From positions 2,676,001 through 2,740,000 of the forward strand of contig JANCIK010000003.1 of assembly GCA_028532985.1 (NCBI GenBank): a stretch of DNA of 64,000 nt, read 5' to 3'. The notes below the pieces were generated by a model. The model did no database searches and was not told where the DNA came from. It saw only the letters and a program-made list of their open reading frames with translations. Shown here piece after piece: positions 22,157 to 33,100 of this stretch; position 1 is the stretch's first letter; each line of letters starts with the position of its first letter. The translations under genes were made by a program, and so were the position numbers. This DNA comes from Stropharia rugosoannulata (lineage: Eukaryota; Basidiomycota; Agaricomycetes; Agaricales; Strophariaceae).

Positions 22157-23227
22157 ATGAACACCGCTCCTCTTCCTCCTGCCTATCCTGGCACGCAAGT
22201 TTTTCACCCCAGTCTCAAGCGCTCTCGCTCAAGGAAATTCGACCCATTCCGGCTTCCTTCCCTACCCCGAATAAATGGCGACGTGGCTTTACAGGTTTTC
22301 ACCCATATTTCTTTAAGGCGCCCCGGCGCCTCCCCTGATAGCTATTGCGACAACGAATTAGTGGCTACTGTTGGTCGAAGGGCGTTTGAGCTTGCAATAA
22401 CGGAAATACTATTTCATGAGCGCCCGATGTTGCGTGGAATTGAGATATCAGTGAGTCATTGCAGTAGCTTGCTGAACCCATGGTCATTGGTACCTAAATT
22501 CTGCAGGAAATCCGGGAAGAGTTGCTGTCAAGCCCTATGGTTGCTGACTGGGTGACTGCTTATAAATTGACCTCCAAATTACGATGTCATCCGGATCTAC
22601 ATAAATCCCTCTCTCTGCCGCAGGTGGGTTCGCTGAGATGCTGTTTGGAGAATACGCTGAGAAAATGAAATAAAGGAAATGGCCAACCTATTTCATGCAT
22701 ACCTCGGTGGTGTGTATTTAACTTTTAAGCAGCACGGTGTGAACGAGTGGATCCGTCGGCTCCTTGAGCCAGAGCTTGAATTCGTACTCACCAGGAGCCC
22801 TCCTTCTAAACGAGTGAAGGATGAAGAGATAACACCCATAGCCACGAACGTTGTTACTCCCTTTAAATCGCAGCTCTCTTCCCGGATTATAAAGCCGATG
22901 CCACAACATCAGGCGATCCCTGCTCTCCCGAACCCATTGGCGCCCGCCCAGCCCGAGTTACCATTCCTTCCGTTGTTTAATCAAGCTGCGATGCAGCGTC
23001 GTGTGACTGTAGAATACGTCGCGGAGTTTAGCGGGCCATCGCACGCCGGGCGATGGTCAGTGAAATGCATAGGTAAGTCGATGTTTTACCGATATTGATG
23101 TGTCAGGACCACGGCTGAGAACCCGGCAGTGAACGGAATCTGCAAGGGAGAAGGGACTGGTTCAAGCAAACAAGTTGCAAAGGAAGAGGCTGCTAGGAAA
23201 GCATATTATTCGATGGGGTGGACATGA
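22157..23227 (+). CDS. RNase III-like domain plus double-stranded RNA-binding motif protein
   Basis: Five exons by my reading. The N-terminus (MNTAPLPPAYPG) leads to an RNase III-like helical region: VALQVFTHISLRR, then DNELVATVGRRAFELAITEILF, EIREELLSSPMVADWV and EMANLFHAYLGGVYL. The pattern follows the RNase III signature, but the usual E-x-L-x-x-x-G-D reads E-L-V-A-T-V-G-R, so the catalytic Asp is not there. A Pro-rich linker precedes the C-terminal dsRBD: VEYVAEFSGPSHAGRWSVKC, intron, then VNGICKGEGTGSSKQVAKEE and a final alpha helix ARKAYYSMGWT, with a stop at 23225-23227. This resembles non-catalytic RNase III proteins such as mitochondrial ribosomal bL44-type proteins. A binding role is likelier than cleavage. 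No targeting signal is evident. Confidence 0.75.
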
Positions 23228-23322
23228 TTTGGACATGATTAGTAGTATGCATAAGTGTACTTACAAGATAGCAAAGAGTTTTTGTAATGATTTGCTGACT
23301 AAGTCGGTTCTGCGGGCAATAT

Positions 23323-26300
23323 TTGAAAACGAAGTTGGTCTTTGATTCTTACAACTCCCGGCCCCCCATGGCTGCCCCGCTACCCGACTCCTTCTCCAGG
23401 TCTCAGTACTCATCTTCAAACCCAATAGATCTCACCCTCGACGACGATGACGATCAGCCCCAAGACCAGTACAGCTCGCTAAGATACGCTAAGCGCCCTC
23501 GCATGGCCGACCCTCCGCAGAATCATGCTCCTCTGGCCTTCAATATTCCTTCGACATCTGCTTTAGCCAGTGCTATGTCTCCATTTGCATCCAAACAGCC
23601 GGTTCCCAATTCCTTTCACTCTCCTGCGTCGCCATCGTCGCATGTCGCGGACTCACCGTTCAGCCGTTTTTCGACATTTGTATCGCAGCCGGCGCAGTCA
23701 TCTTACCGCCCACCTTTTGCTGGACCCCCGCAGTTCACTACTTATCGCAATCATCCACCAATACCATCGTCCCCACCAAGTAAAAGCCCACCGTATGACG
23801 CACCTACATTTCAACCGCAATCACAAGCACAGCTATCCACAACATATCCCAGCACTTCGCAATCTATCGACCGACAAGTTATTGATTTGACCGGGTCGCC
23901 CTCCCCACCGCCTAGCCAAATGTTGTCACCAAACTCGCGTCCTTCTTTGCCACCTGAGCTGCCCCCCAAAACACCTGTCTGTATTGGTTCACTAACGGTT
24001 ACCGCGCTGGTACTCTATCCAGTACCGTATCTTCTACCGACGAAGCCGGGGGAAACAGAGTGGGCTTATGTACGACTACAGTACGAACATAGAAGCGACA
24101 AACCAACTGCGAAAGAAACTATACATATTAAAACACCGTCTGGAAAGGGACCAAATGGCGAAAACGTTTCTGGAGACATTTTTGGAGTTGTCGAGCAGAA
24201 AGTGGCCGACTTTCTGGGACCCATGCTTGGAAAAGGCTTGATAAGGCTGGACGCCAAAATTAGGAAGGTTTCGGGAAATGTGAGTACTACATGTTTTATT
24301 GCAACTAGCATAAAATCTCATTTTGCTCTTTAGCTTCCTATCCTACCTTTGCAAATGCTTGTCTATACGCCGAAGGGAAATATCACTGTCGTCGGGAACT
24401 ATCTAAGCCAATCCAACCTAATTCTTAACGATCCAGCGCCGCCTCATGAAATGTTCCGGTTGACAAATTATCATTATTTCAACCCACACCATGGTCTGCA
24501 TGATACACTCAACCGTCCGATCATGGCATCTAATTCTTTAAGCGTTGCTCCGCGTGACCACTCAAGGTGGACGACGACTGGGTCAACAGCGAAGAGTGTA
24601 GAGGTTCAACGGAGTCAGGTAGATGAATTATTTAAGACGTTGAAAGATGGGGATGAATTAGCTGAGACGGAACCTGGTGAGTAATTGTAATCGTGACGCT
24701 GTATATCGTATTGATCGTCTTATTCCACTTTAGCCGCGGAAGTTGCTACTAGACTCTACCCACATCAAAAGAAGGCCCTTACCTTTTTATTAGAACGCGA
24801 AGGCGAGACACAAGGCAAAGACGGCTGCTTGTCATTATGGCAGAAGCGTGTCAACCCAATAACGCACAGAACCAGCTGGTTTCATATGGTGACACAGAAA
24901 GAACTTTTCGAACAACCTTACGAAGCGAAAGGAACAATATTAGCAGATGATGTAGGCACCCTCTCACCATTCATATACGCATGCTTGACTCGGTTTGACA
25001 GATGGGTCTTGGAAAAACCATCACTTGTGTTTCTCTAATAGCTTCTACCCTTCCCTCCGCTGCCACCTTCGCGGCAAGTCCTCTCGAGACGGTCGGTCCG
25101 CCCCCACCGAGACAAGATGCCCCAACTGCAGCGCACTTTTCAGGAAGTGTTTGGGGTATGCCTGAAGAGCCCAGTCCGGCGCCTACATCGCATAAAGCCA
25201 AGGCTAAAGCTGAGCGACAGCAAGAAAAGGCCGAAGCAGAATATGCTAGATCTTGCCGCATCAAGGCAAAGAGCCGTGCCACTTTAATCATATGTCCATT
25301 ATCGACAGTGTCGAATTGGGAAGACCAATTTCGCGAGCACTGGAAAGGAGAAGTATTTGTCGTTGGCGGCAGTGGAGGGCCTTGTGGTGTACAACATACG
25401 ACGTCTCAGATAGGCACTTCATCACTCATAACCATGAGTCTAGACGAAAACGTGAAAACAGAAGGAGATAAGCCTAAACGGATCCGGGAAGGAAAACCAT
25501 TACGCGTCTATGTGTATCACGGCAATGCCCGTCGGCCTGACCCTTCTTTCCTTGCTGACTTTGATGCAGTAATTACTACCTATGCCACACTTGCCTCAGA
25601 GTTCTCGAAACAAAGTCGCAGTCTACTTTCGGCTGAAGATGACGAAGATGACAACGAAAGTGACCCAGGCGGTGTAGATATAGATGATAACGGCAATCAG
25701 GTTCTACGACTGCCCAAACCAAAGAAAGGGGCATTGAAAAGGAAAAAGGCGATGCTCTCTACTGCTAATAACCCAGCGGAGATTCCTAGCGCTCTGCAAA
25801 GTATTCATTGGTTCAGGGTGGTTCTTGATGAAGCACAGTGAGCTATATTGATCTGGCTCACGGATTATATCTCATCACACTTTATAGTTGCATCAAGGAA
25901 ACTGGAACAGTAGCAAGCCGCGCCTGCTGTGATTTAAAGGCCGACCGACGGCTGTGCTTGACTGGAACTCCTGTTCAAAACAAGCTTGATGATGTTTTTG
26001 CCCTCATCAAGTTTTTGCGTATTGAACCATTTGATGACAAGAACGTCTGGACGGAATATATAGGTAGCCCCGTCAAGTTTGGACAAGCGTTGGGTATTGC
26101 TCGTCTCCAGACAATCATGAAGTCGATAACGCTTCGTCGTACGAAGGAGACTAAAACTGCTGATGGCAAAAGGATACTCGCCCTTCCTCCACGCCGAGAC
26201 GAATTGCGCTTACTTAAGTTTGACGAACAGGAGCAGGAGATTTATAATCGGTTCTTTGTCGAATCGAAAGCAGAGTTTAACGACCTAACGAAGAAGAATG

Positions 26301-27705
26301 AAGTGATGAAAAACTATGTTGGCATTTTACAAAAGATTCTACGTCTTCGCCAGATATGTGATCATTTCGAACTTGTAGAGGGGAAGGAGCCTGGGCAGGA
26401 ATCCGCAGTGCCATCGTATGACGAAATCGTTTCCGATATTTCCAAGGACGGTTTCAATGCTACACGAGCTGCAGCCATTTTTGCCATCTGGCGAGAATCT
26501 GCCACAGCGCAATGTGTAGAATGTGGTTGCGATCTCTGCATATCAACCGAGCTCAACGCAGATGGCATGGACGAGGGTTCCAATCCTAAGCGTGGTCGTC
26601 GAAACAAAGCTTCGTCTTCCTCCAGAGGTCCAACTCGCGCAAGCAGCCCCAATGTTCCTCGGCCAGTGGTGACGCGGTGTCAGCATCTCTTTTGCATTCA
26701 ATGCTATCGGAATTCGATATGCCCCGGCTGGCCAAACGTTGCACCTGATGTCCTCCGGTCATGCTCTGCCTGCCAAGCGGGTCTGAGCCCAACTGATTCG
26801 ATTGAAGTTAGGCCGGATATGCTCGCGGATGGTTCGCAGAAGAAGAAACCGGCCAAACGCGAGAAACGCCAGAAGGGTGGCCCCTTGGATAACTTTCGCC
26901 ATTCGACGAAAGTTAAAGCTCTCCTTGGTGATCTTGTGCAATTCTCACGAATGAACGAGCACTCCGTCAACTATGATCCTGAAATTCAAATCCTTACGGA
27001 CGGTGGGATGTCAGATGATGGAATTATTAAGACGGTGGTATTGTGAGTGGTTTGTTACCACCTGTGAATGGTGTTCAGATGCTAATTTTATATTCAGCTC
27101 GCAGTGGACTACGATGCTTGACAAGTAAGCCGAGCTGCATGATTCACATATACTGGTATTGACATTTCTACAGGATTGAAGATGCACTAGAATCAGCCGG
27201 AATCCGTTATGACAGGCTGGACGGAACCATGAAGCGTGATGATCGTACGCGTGCAATGGACAACCTCAAACATGACCCAGGTTGTGAAGTTCTATTGGTC
27301 AGTTTGAAAGCTGGCGGAGTCGGTTTAAACCTCACTGCCGCTCAACGAGTATACCTAATGGATCCTTACTGGTGTGTAAACCACGCCATTGTGTATGTCC
27401 ATGGTTTCTCATTATACCCACAGGAATCCGGCTGTGGAAAATCAAGCAGTGGATAGAATCGTAAGCACTTATTTATTTAGAGGCTCGCCAATCATTAATC
27501 GCGGAAATAGCATCGACTTGGTCAAACGCGACCAGTAACAACAGTAAAATTCATCATAGAAAATTCAATTGAAGCCAGGCTATTGGAAGTCCAGAAAAAG
27601 AAGACTGAATTAGCTAAGTTAACTCTTGGACAGCAGAACATCAGCAAGACAGACATAGCATTGAGACGTATGGAAGAACTCAACCAATTATTTAATGGAT
27701 CATGA
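23323..27705 (+). CDS. SNF2-family ATPase with RING finger (Rad5/HLTF-like)
   Basis: DNA translocase and probable E3 ubiquitin ligase of the Rad5/HLTF/Rad16 class, which act in replication-stress tolerance or chromatin work. The N-terminal 200 residues are disordered with two SUMO-interaction-like motifs (IDLTLDDDD and VIDLTGS). A beta-rich region follows at the place of the HIRAN domain in Rad5. The ATPase core starts with LYPHQKKAL, then LADD joined across an intron to MGLGKT (near 24950-25010), LIICPLSTVSNW, DEAH formed across an intron (25838-25888), and LTGTPVQNKLDD. A C3HC4 RING (CVEC...CQHLFCIQC...CSAC) sits between the lobes at 26510-26770. Lobe 2 has DRLDGTM, LLVSLKAGGVGLNL, MDPYWNPAVE and DRIHRLGQTRPV. 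The stop is at 27703-27705. The start may instead be the ATG at 23368. Confidence 0.9.
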
Positions 27706-28209
27706 CCCCCCCCTATCTGCACTTAGATTCTATCAATAATAGTTGTATTGTCTATGCCTTGTATGTTGCAATTAGCTTATAATAAACATCACTACTGTAA
27801 TAGCCTCCTGAACTTATGGTGAAATAAGCCAATGGATTATGTTTGTACAGCTGTGGCTGAGCAATATTCTAGATTCAGAGGCCGACATCCGTCGTGTTTC
27901 GTCCTATGTGACGATGTTCAAACATTATGCCCGAATAAACATCAACACATATCAATTGCTCTTTGAATTTTAGAGGAAAGATTGACAGAACGAATGCGAG
28001 AGAAGTACTCAACAGTAGTAAGAGCAAAGCTCTGATCTATAATATAATAGACATCAATAAATTTCCACGTTCTGATTGGCTGTTCATTTCTACTTATATG
28101 GTTATTTCTCCTCTTTTAGTAACCATCGCCGAACGTTTGTATTTCCTCTCTTTCTGTAGGCTCGCGACCTGCCGTTACCTGCCGATTTAGCACAGTCACG
28201 TTTTGTCAC
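27706..28209. other. AT-rich spacer before a transposon remnant
   Basis: 3' region of the Rad5-like gene. No gene was seen. TCAC at 28206-28209 is one of the two candidate target-site copies bordering the next element. Confidence 0.5.
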
Positions 28210-29669
28210 CTCGGACTTAGAGAAATTACAAGTCTCAATATTCAATACTCTATATCTACCTCACACTCGTCCTCTGCATCATCATCGTCTTCTCCCTCTG
28301 TCGCCTCACTTCCAGACTCATCTTCCTCGATCTCTTCCGTGTATACATTGACAGTATCCATGTCAAAAGCCATGTCATCTTCTGTTAAGCATGGAAGTGT
28401 CGGCACCTTGTTGTTTTCAATGTCCACCAGGTGTTCTACTGCCCTCTCGTTCTCTTCGCCATTTTCCATTTCTAAATCTGAACCAACTTATTCATGTAGG
28501 AAAGGCTCGTCTTGCAAGTTGGACCTTGCTATTTGTGCAGAATCCAAAGTAGTCAGAGGTAGCCCGGATACAGTTTCAGGCTGTGTCGGAGACTTGGTGG
28601 CCATAGCATATTGCTCCGAGTCTTTATCCACAACAGGCATCATTGAACGGCATGTTTGTAAACGTTTGAAGGCTTTGTTGTACTTGTTAAGCCGGTTCTT
28701 TGAGCCTTGTGAAAGTGCGTGAAAACCAATTTCCACAGCATCTTTTGCAGGTCCTTCGCCTTCATCAAGTATACGTCCCTTTTGCAGTTCATAAACACCA
28801 TGCTCTTCTAGGCTGTCCATCAATGTTTGTATGTCCTTAGTAAGGTCTGGTGGTGCATGTCAAGTCCCTTGGTCCGATCCAAGAATAGCATTAAACATTT
28901 CGGCAAATTTTCTCAACACTTCTTTGCACCATGTGCTTTATAGTATGCCTATACAATCACATTTAGATCTTTAAAAATAATGAAAATACAATTTTCTTCC
29001 TTACTTTGATTCAGAAGTTTAGATGTTCTTATACAAGATCGAGCTCTAGAAATGAATTTGGATTACCATTTGGATTGATGAGCCAGTTCTTCAATATTAT
29101 AATCCTAGACACAGGTAAGTACCTCAAAGACTTCATTCGGAAAAAGCAGTAAATGACATACTGCACTTCCTTGCTCCAAACATTTGTCAGATAGTGAATA
29201 AGATGAAGCATCTCGTATGCATATTTTGTGCGTCCGTTGCCACAAAAGCTGAGTGCCCATATCTTGAGAACAAGTACAATCCGGCCTGAGTCACCTCATT
29301 GAATTCACGAGATATAAGCAAGTCGCGAAGGAAGCATATTGCACTTTCGAAAATCATATTGCCTTGATTTAATCCACCAGGCTTTTCTGCACCAAGATTG
29401 ACATTGTCACGCATAGCCTGCAACTCCAAAGCTATGCTTCCAAAACCCTTTTGTATACAAGTTTCATCATTACAATCCAGCCTCAAGTTCTTCTCAGTAG
29501 TTCAATTCAGTCAACAGTTTTATATTTATTTTCTATTGAAAATATCTTTTGTATACACTAAAAAGCCAGATCATGACTGATATTGGGTAATTAGATATTT
29601 TTGGTCAGAGAATGTGGCCACCAAGCCTCTTCTCAACGTGCGGTTTGCTTGAATTTCACTAAGTCCGAG
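28210..29669. mobile_element. Decayed DNA-transposon copy with inverted ends
   Basis: The 18-bp sequence CTCGGACTTAGAGAAATT at 28210-28227 recurs inverted at 29652-29669 with one mismatch. TCAC directly borders both outer ends (28206-28209 and 29670-29673), as a 4-bp target duplication would. Inside is a broken coding region on the - strand. The 1,460-bp length suggests an internally deleted copy. The superfamily cannot be named from this. Confidence 0.55.
28242..29486 (-). pseudogene. Broken transposon-associated ORF (DUF6589-like, C-terminal part)
   Basis: The - strand reads GFGSIALELQAMRDNVNLG and FESAICFLRDLLISREFNE from 29486. Just after TQAG the sense switches frame, then continues RIVLVLKIWALSF and YEMLHLIHYLTNVWSKEV. 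After an in-frame stop near 29030 more family-like sequence follows with further stops and shifts, then DLTKDIQTLMDSLEEHG and LQKGRILDEGEG from about 28850, ending in an acidic tail (EEDESGSEATEGEDDDD). I associate this pattern with the repeated agaricomycete proteins annotated as DUF6589-containing, from memory and with moderate certainty. Several frame breaks make it a pseudogene. The N-terminal half is missing. It lies between two convergent SNF2 genes. Confidence 0.55.
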
Positions 29670-30128
29670 TCACGCTTTGGGGAACCCCATCAAAACATCA
29701 CCGCTGCTCTCCGCTGCTCCCTTTTTTGGACGACTTTGCACTTGTTTGATCTCGGCCACTCGGCATCTTCTGTACACGCCCCGGCCACTTATTTATATCA
29801 GCCAAAAAGGTGTTGTCATATACGTCTTGTATTTGTTTTGTCGTTTATAGCCTGCAAATAGGCTTGAAACTGCCTCGGGGTTACCATGAACGGTAAGCCC
29901 GATGAGTATTTCTCTGCCAAAACGGTGTTCAAATAAACATGACGTATTTGACGACCCGTTTTTGGGCACCGAAAATTGGTTGACGAGCAGAATGATAAGT
30001 AGTATAAATTTGGTACAAATTCGTGACCAATTCCATAGTTAAAAAAAAAGTAGTATAGTGAGCAAAGGTAAAGTAATAGCGAGTAGAATAAATAGGTTGA
30101 ATTCAAAAAGTTATGCACATTAGACACA
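29670..30128. other. Spacer between transposon remnant and CHD gene
   Basis: AT-rich region forming the 3' flank of the remodeller gene. No gene was recognised. Confidence 0.5.
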
Positions 30129-33100
30129 TCATGGTTTGTGTCCATGGACGGACGTCCGGGCTGAAAAATGTTTAGATGATCCTGCTTGAGCTTGTTGCGC
30201 GGTATGATCCGGCTGCTTCGGGCCGGTGGACATCTTGGTGCCAGTCGCGGAGCTTTTAATTTTCTTCGGGACTGAGGGCGGTATTATAGGTTTGGGTAAG
30301 GGATGTAGGGGCTGGCCAGCAATCAAGTTAAGGTGTCCTCTTCGGTACAGAATTTCATCAATGGCTTGCACAGCAGCAAGCTTGAGGTTTGTCAGTTTCT
30401 GTATTAATTGGGTTGACACGCGATACTTACTCTATCTTCCCAAGGTTCATCATCTGCGTGTAAAATAAGCATTTCTCGGTATTCAGCAAGATGTTCAGAT
30501 TTTTGAGCCATAGGACAGTCCCCTGGACCATGACTTTCTCCACAAAGGTCACAATTAGGAGGTGCATCAAACGAAACAATGGAATACAGGTCATTGTCTT
30601 GTTTAAACTTGCCCTTAGGTCGGTTAGCCTTCAGGAGGTCGTCGTCCACGTCGTGAACATTACTGTCACTATCAATATCAGACCCTTCACGGTCTGAACC
30701 GAAGTAGGCTGAATCATCCGATGCAACCGACTTGGACTCGGGTTTGGATTTTGCACCCATAGTTTGACTATGCGCGCCTTCTTCACCAACGTTCATCTTA
30801 GTCTGATCAAACCATAAATATGGACCAGTTCAGCGTTTAGTTTCAGTACTAACCTTTGCGATATCTGCGGCCTTGCGGCGGGCCCCTCTTCCCGATTGGG
30901 CAATCTCTCTGGCCTCTTGCCTTGAGCGCTCCTCATTGATTTTTTCCAGAGTTTGTGCCCATGAATCCTGCTGATCGTCTTCCATTACTTCTTCTAATGT
31001 ATCTTTATCGGCGGCCCAGACCTTCGCGAAAGAAAAAGTGAAACCTCCTCCAGCTTTTGGTGCCTCCACCACAGCTTCTTTTGCAGTTTTTTCTAAGAGC
31101 TTGTCGACATCTTGGTCAGTATCTACGCTCGTAGGTTAACCACAATGCTAATTAGAGGTAAAAACAGACCAACATGTTATATCACGAGAGTCACCATCGG
31201 AATCAAACAAGGCTTGGGCTCCATATGTCAAGATAGACTGCACATTTTCTCCGCCGTTTTCGTCGTCGTCGTCCATTTTCTGAACAATCAGATGGTCAAG
31301 AACCATTTTTTTCTTGCCAATCTGCATGATACGCTCTTAACCATGGTGAATATCATACATGGATTCAAAGAGTGCAGTGATAGGTTTACCTTCGGCGGAA
31401 TCTTTGACGACAAGTTTAAATACCATACAAGTCTTTGTCTGTCCAAAGCGATAGGCTCTTGCAATAGCCTGAGAAGTATAAGTCGCAGCACGTCTAAGGA
31501 AATGATATACACACTTGGAGATCCTGTCGAGAACGTAAGGGAAGTTCATAAATGCAATAACTGAAGAAATTCACCTGGTGCGGGTTGAAATCCGGATCGA
31601 ATATGATAACTGTGTCGGCAGTCTGCAATTATTTAGCAACAGAATAGAAGGAGAAAGTCCCAAAAGCCTACATAAAGATTTATGCCCACTCCCTAATAGT
31701 TTATATATATATCAACATGAATTTAATCCTTTAGAAAACGGGACTTACACCAGCGCGGGTAGTCAACAAGAAAATGAAATAGTCTGAATCAGGTTTATTG
31801 AAATCATCCATTGCTTTCTGCCGAGTGGTGCCTTTCGTGTTCCCATCCTGCATTCATTAATAGCAAATTTATTTCATCCATAAAAAGACCTCACCAGTCT
31901 CAGAAACTTGTATCCTTCTCCTTGTAAGAAGTCTTCAATAACGTTGAGAGCAATGACAAACTATAAGAGATGTTAGACCATGGTCATAGTCAGAAGGATG
32001 ATAAAAATCAAATACTTGACTGAACAGAAGGACCCGGTGTCCCTTCTCTTTTAATTTAGGGAGCAGAGTCTTGAGGAATCGCAGTTTTGCACTGGCATCA
32101 ATCAGTTTTTCATGAGTCTCTTGAAGTGAGAGATTTCGTGGTTCGATATCTTCCGCGTAAAGGTAAGGATGCTGTAAACACCTACATATCAAGACCAATA
32201 AGTTGGCAGCCTTGAAACATGGTGGGATACTTATTTACTTCCGTAACTGCATGAGTACATTATTGATGCGCGTTCTTGATGCTCCACTTTGACCTGGTTG
32301 CGTCAAGCCACTTAGAAGATTGAGGTTATTACCTTATAGGACAAATGTTATCTTCCATGAAAAGTATCAGCGTACATGCACTGCTCACTCAAAATGGATC
32401 GATACACCTCCCGTTGCAGAGGAGCCATTGAAACAGGAACGATGACTTCGTTCTGTTATGTTTAATTAGTAACTGAATATAGATTCTGGCTTTTACATAC
32501 TTTTGGAGGTAGTTCTAGAACTTCACTTTTAATGCGACGTAAGAAGTACGGTCGCAATCTGGCATGTAATTGTTTTATGAGCTCTTCGTCCAATTCTTCA
32601 TGCTGCTTTTCCAATTCTTCAAGATCGTGCCACTGCTCCGGATCGAGGAAGTTCATCAGATTGAACAATTCCCGCATGTTGTTGTTCAACGGTGTCTGTC
32701 AAACATCAAAATAAGGAAAGCGTTGAACGATATAAAAGTGGTACATAGTTACCCCAGTCATTATAATTCTATGCGCTGTGTTTAATTCATTCAGCTTCTT
32801 GAAAAGTAGACTGCTATCGCTCTTCACTATTCAAACATTTAAATAAGCATGTCGAACATATGGCAGTAGTATATTACAACTTACATCTTTGCCCTTCGTC
32901 AACTACTAAAACCTATGGTGGTATTATTTTCAAATTTATTTATCACAAAAAATCATACATACTTCCCAGCGTTGCTGGTTCTTGAATATTGGAGTAAAGT
33001 CTTTGGCACCAGTCAACGTTTCATAGGTTGTAACAAGAACGTGAAATTTAGCGGGTGTATTTCCGGGTGGGGGTGGTCTGTGAAACAACTCGAAGTCCTT

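Noticed and set aside
28339..28722. 127-codon + strand frame
   Set aside because: Antisense to the transposon-associated pseudogene, whose - strand reading has recognisable family sequence.
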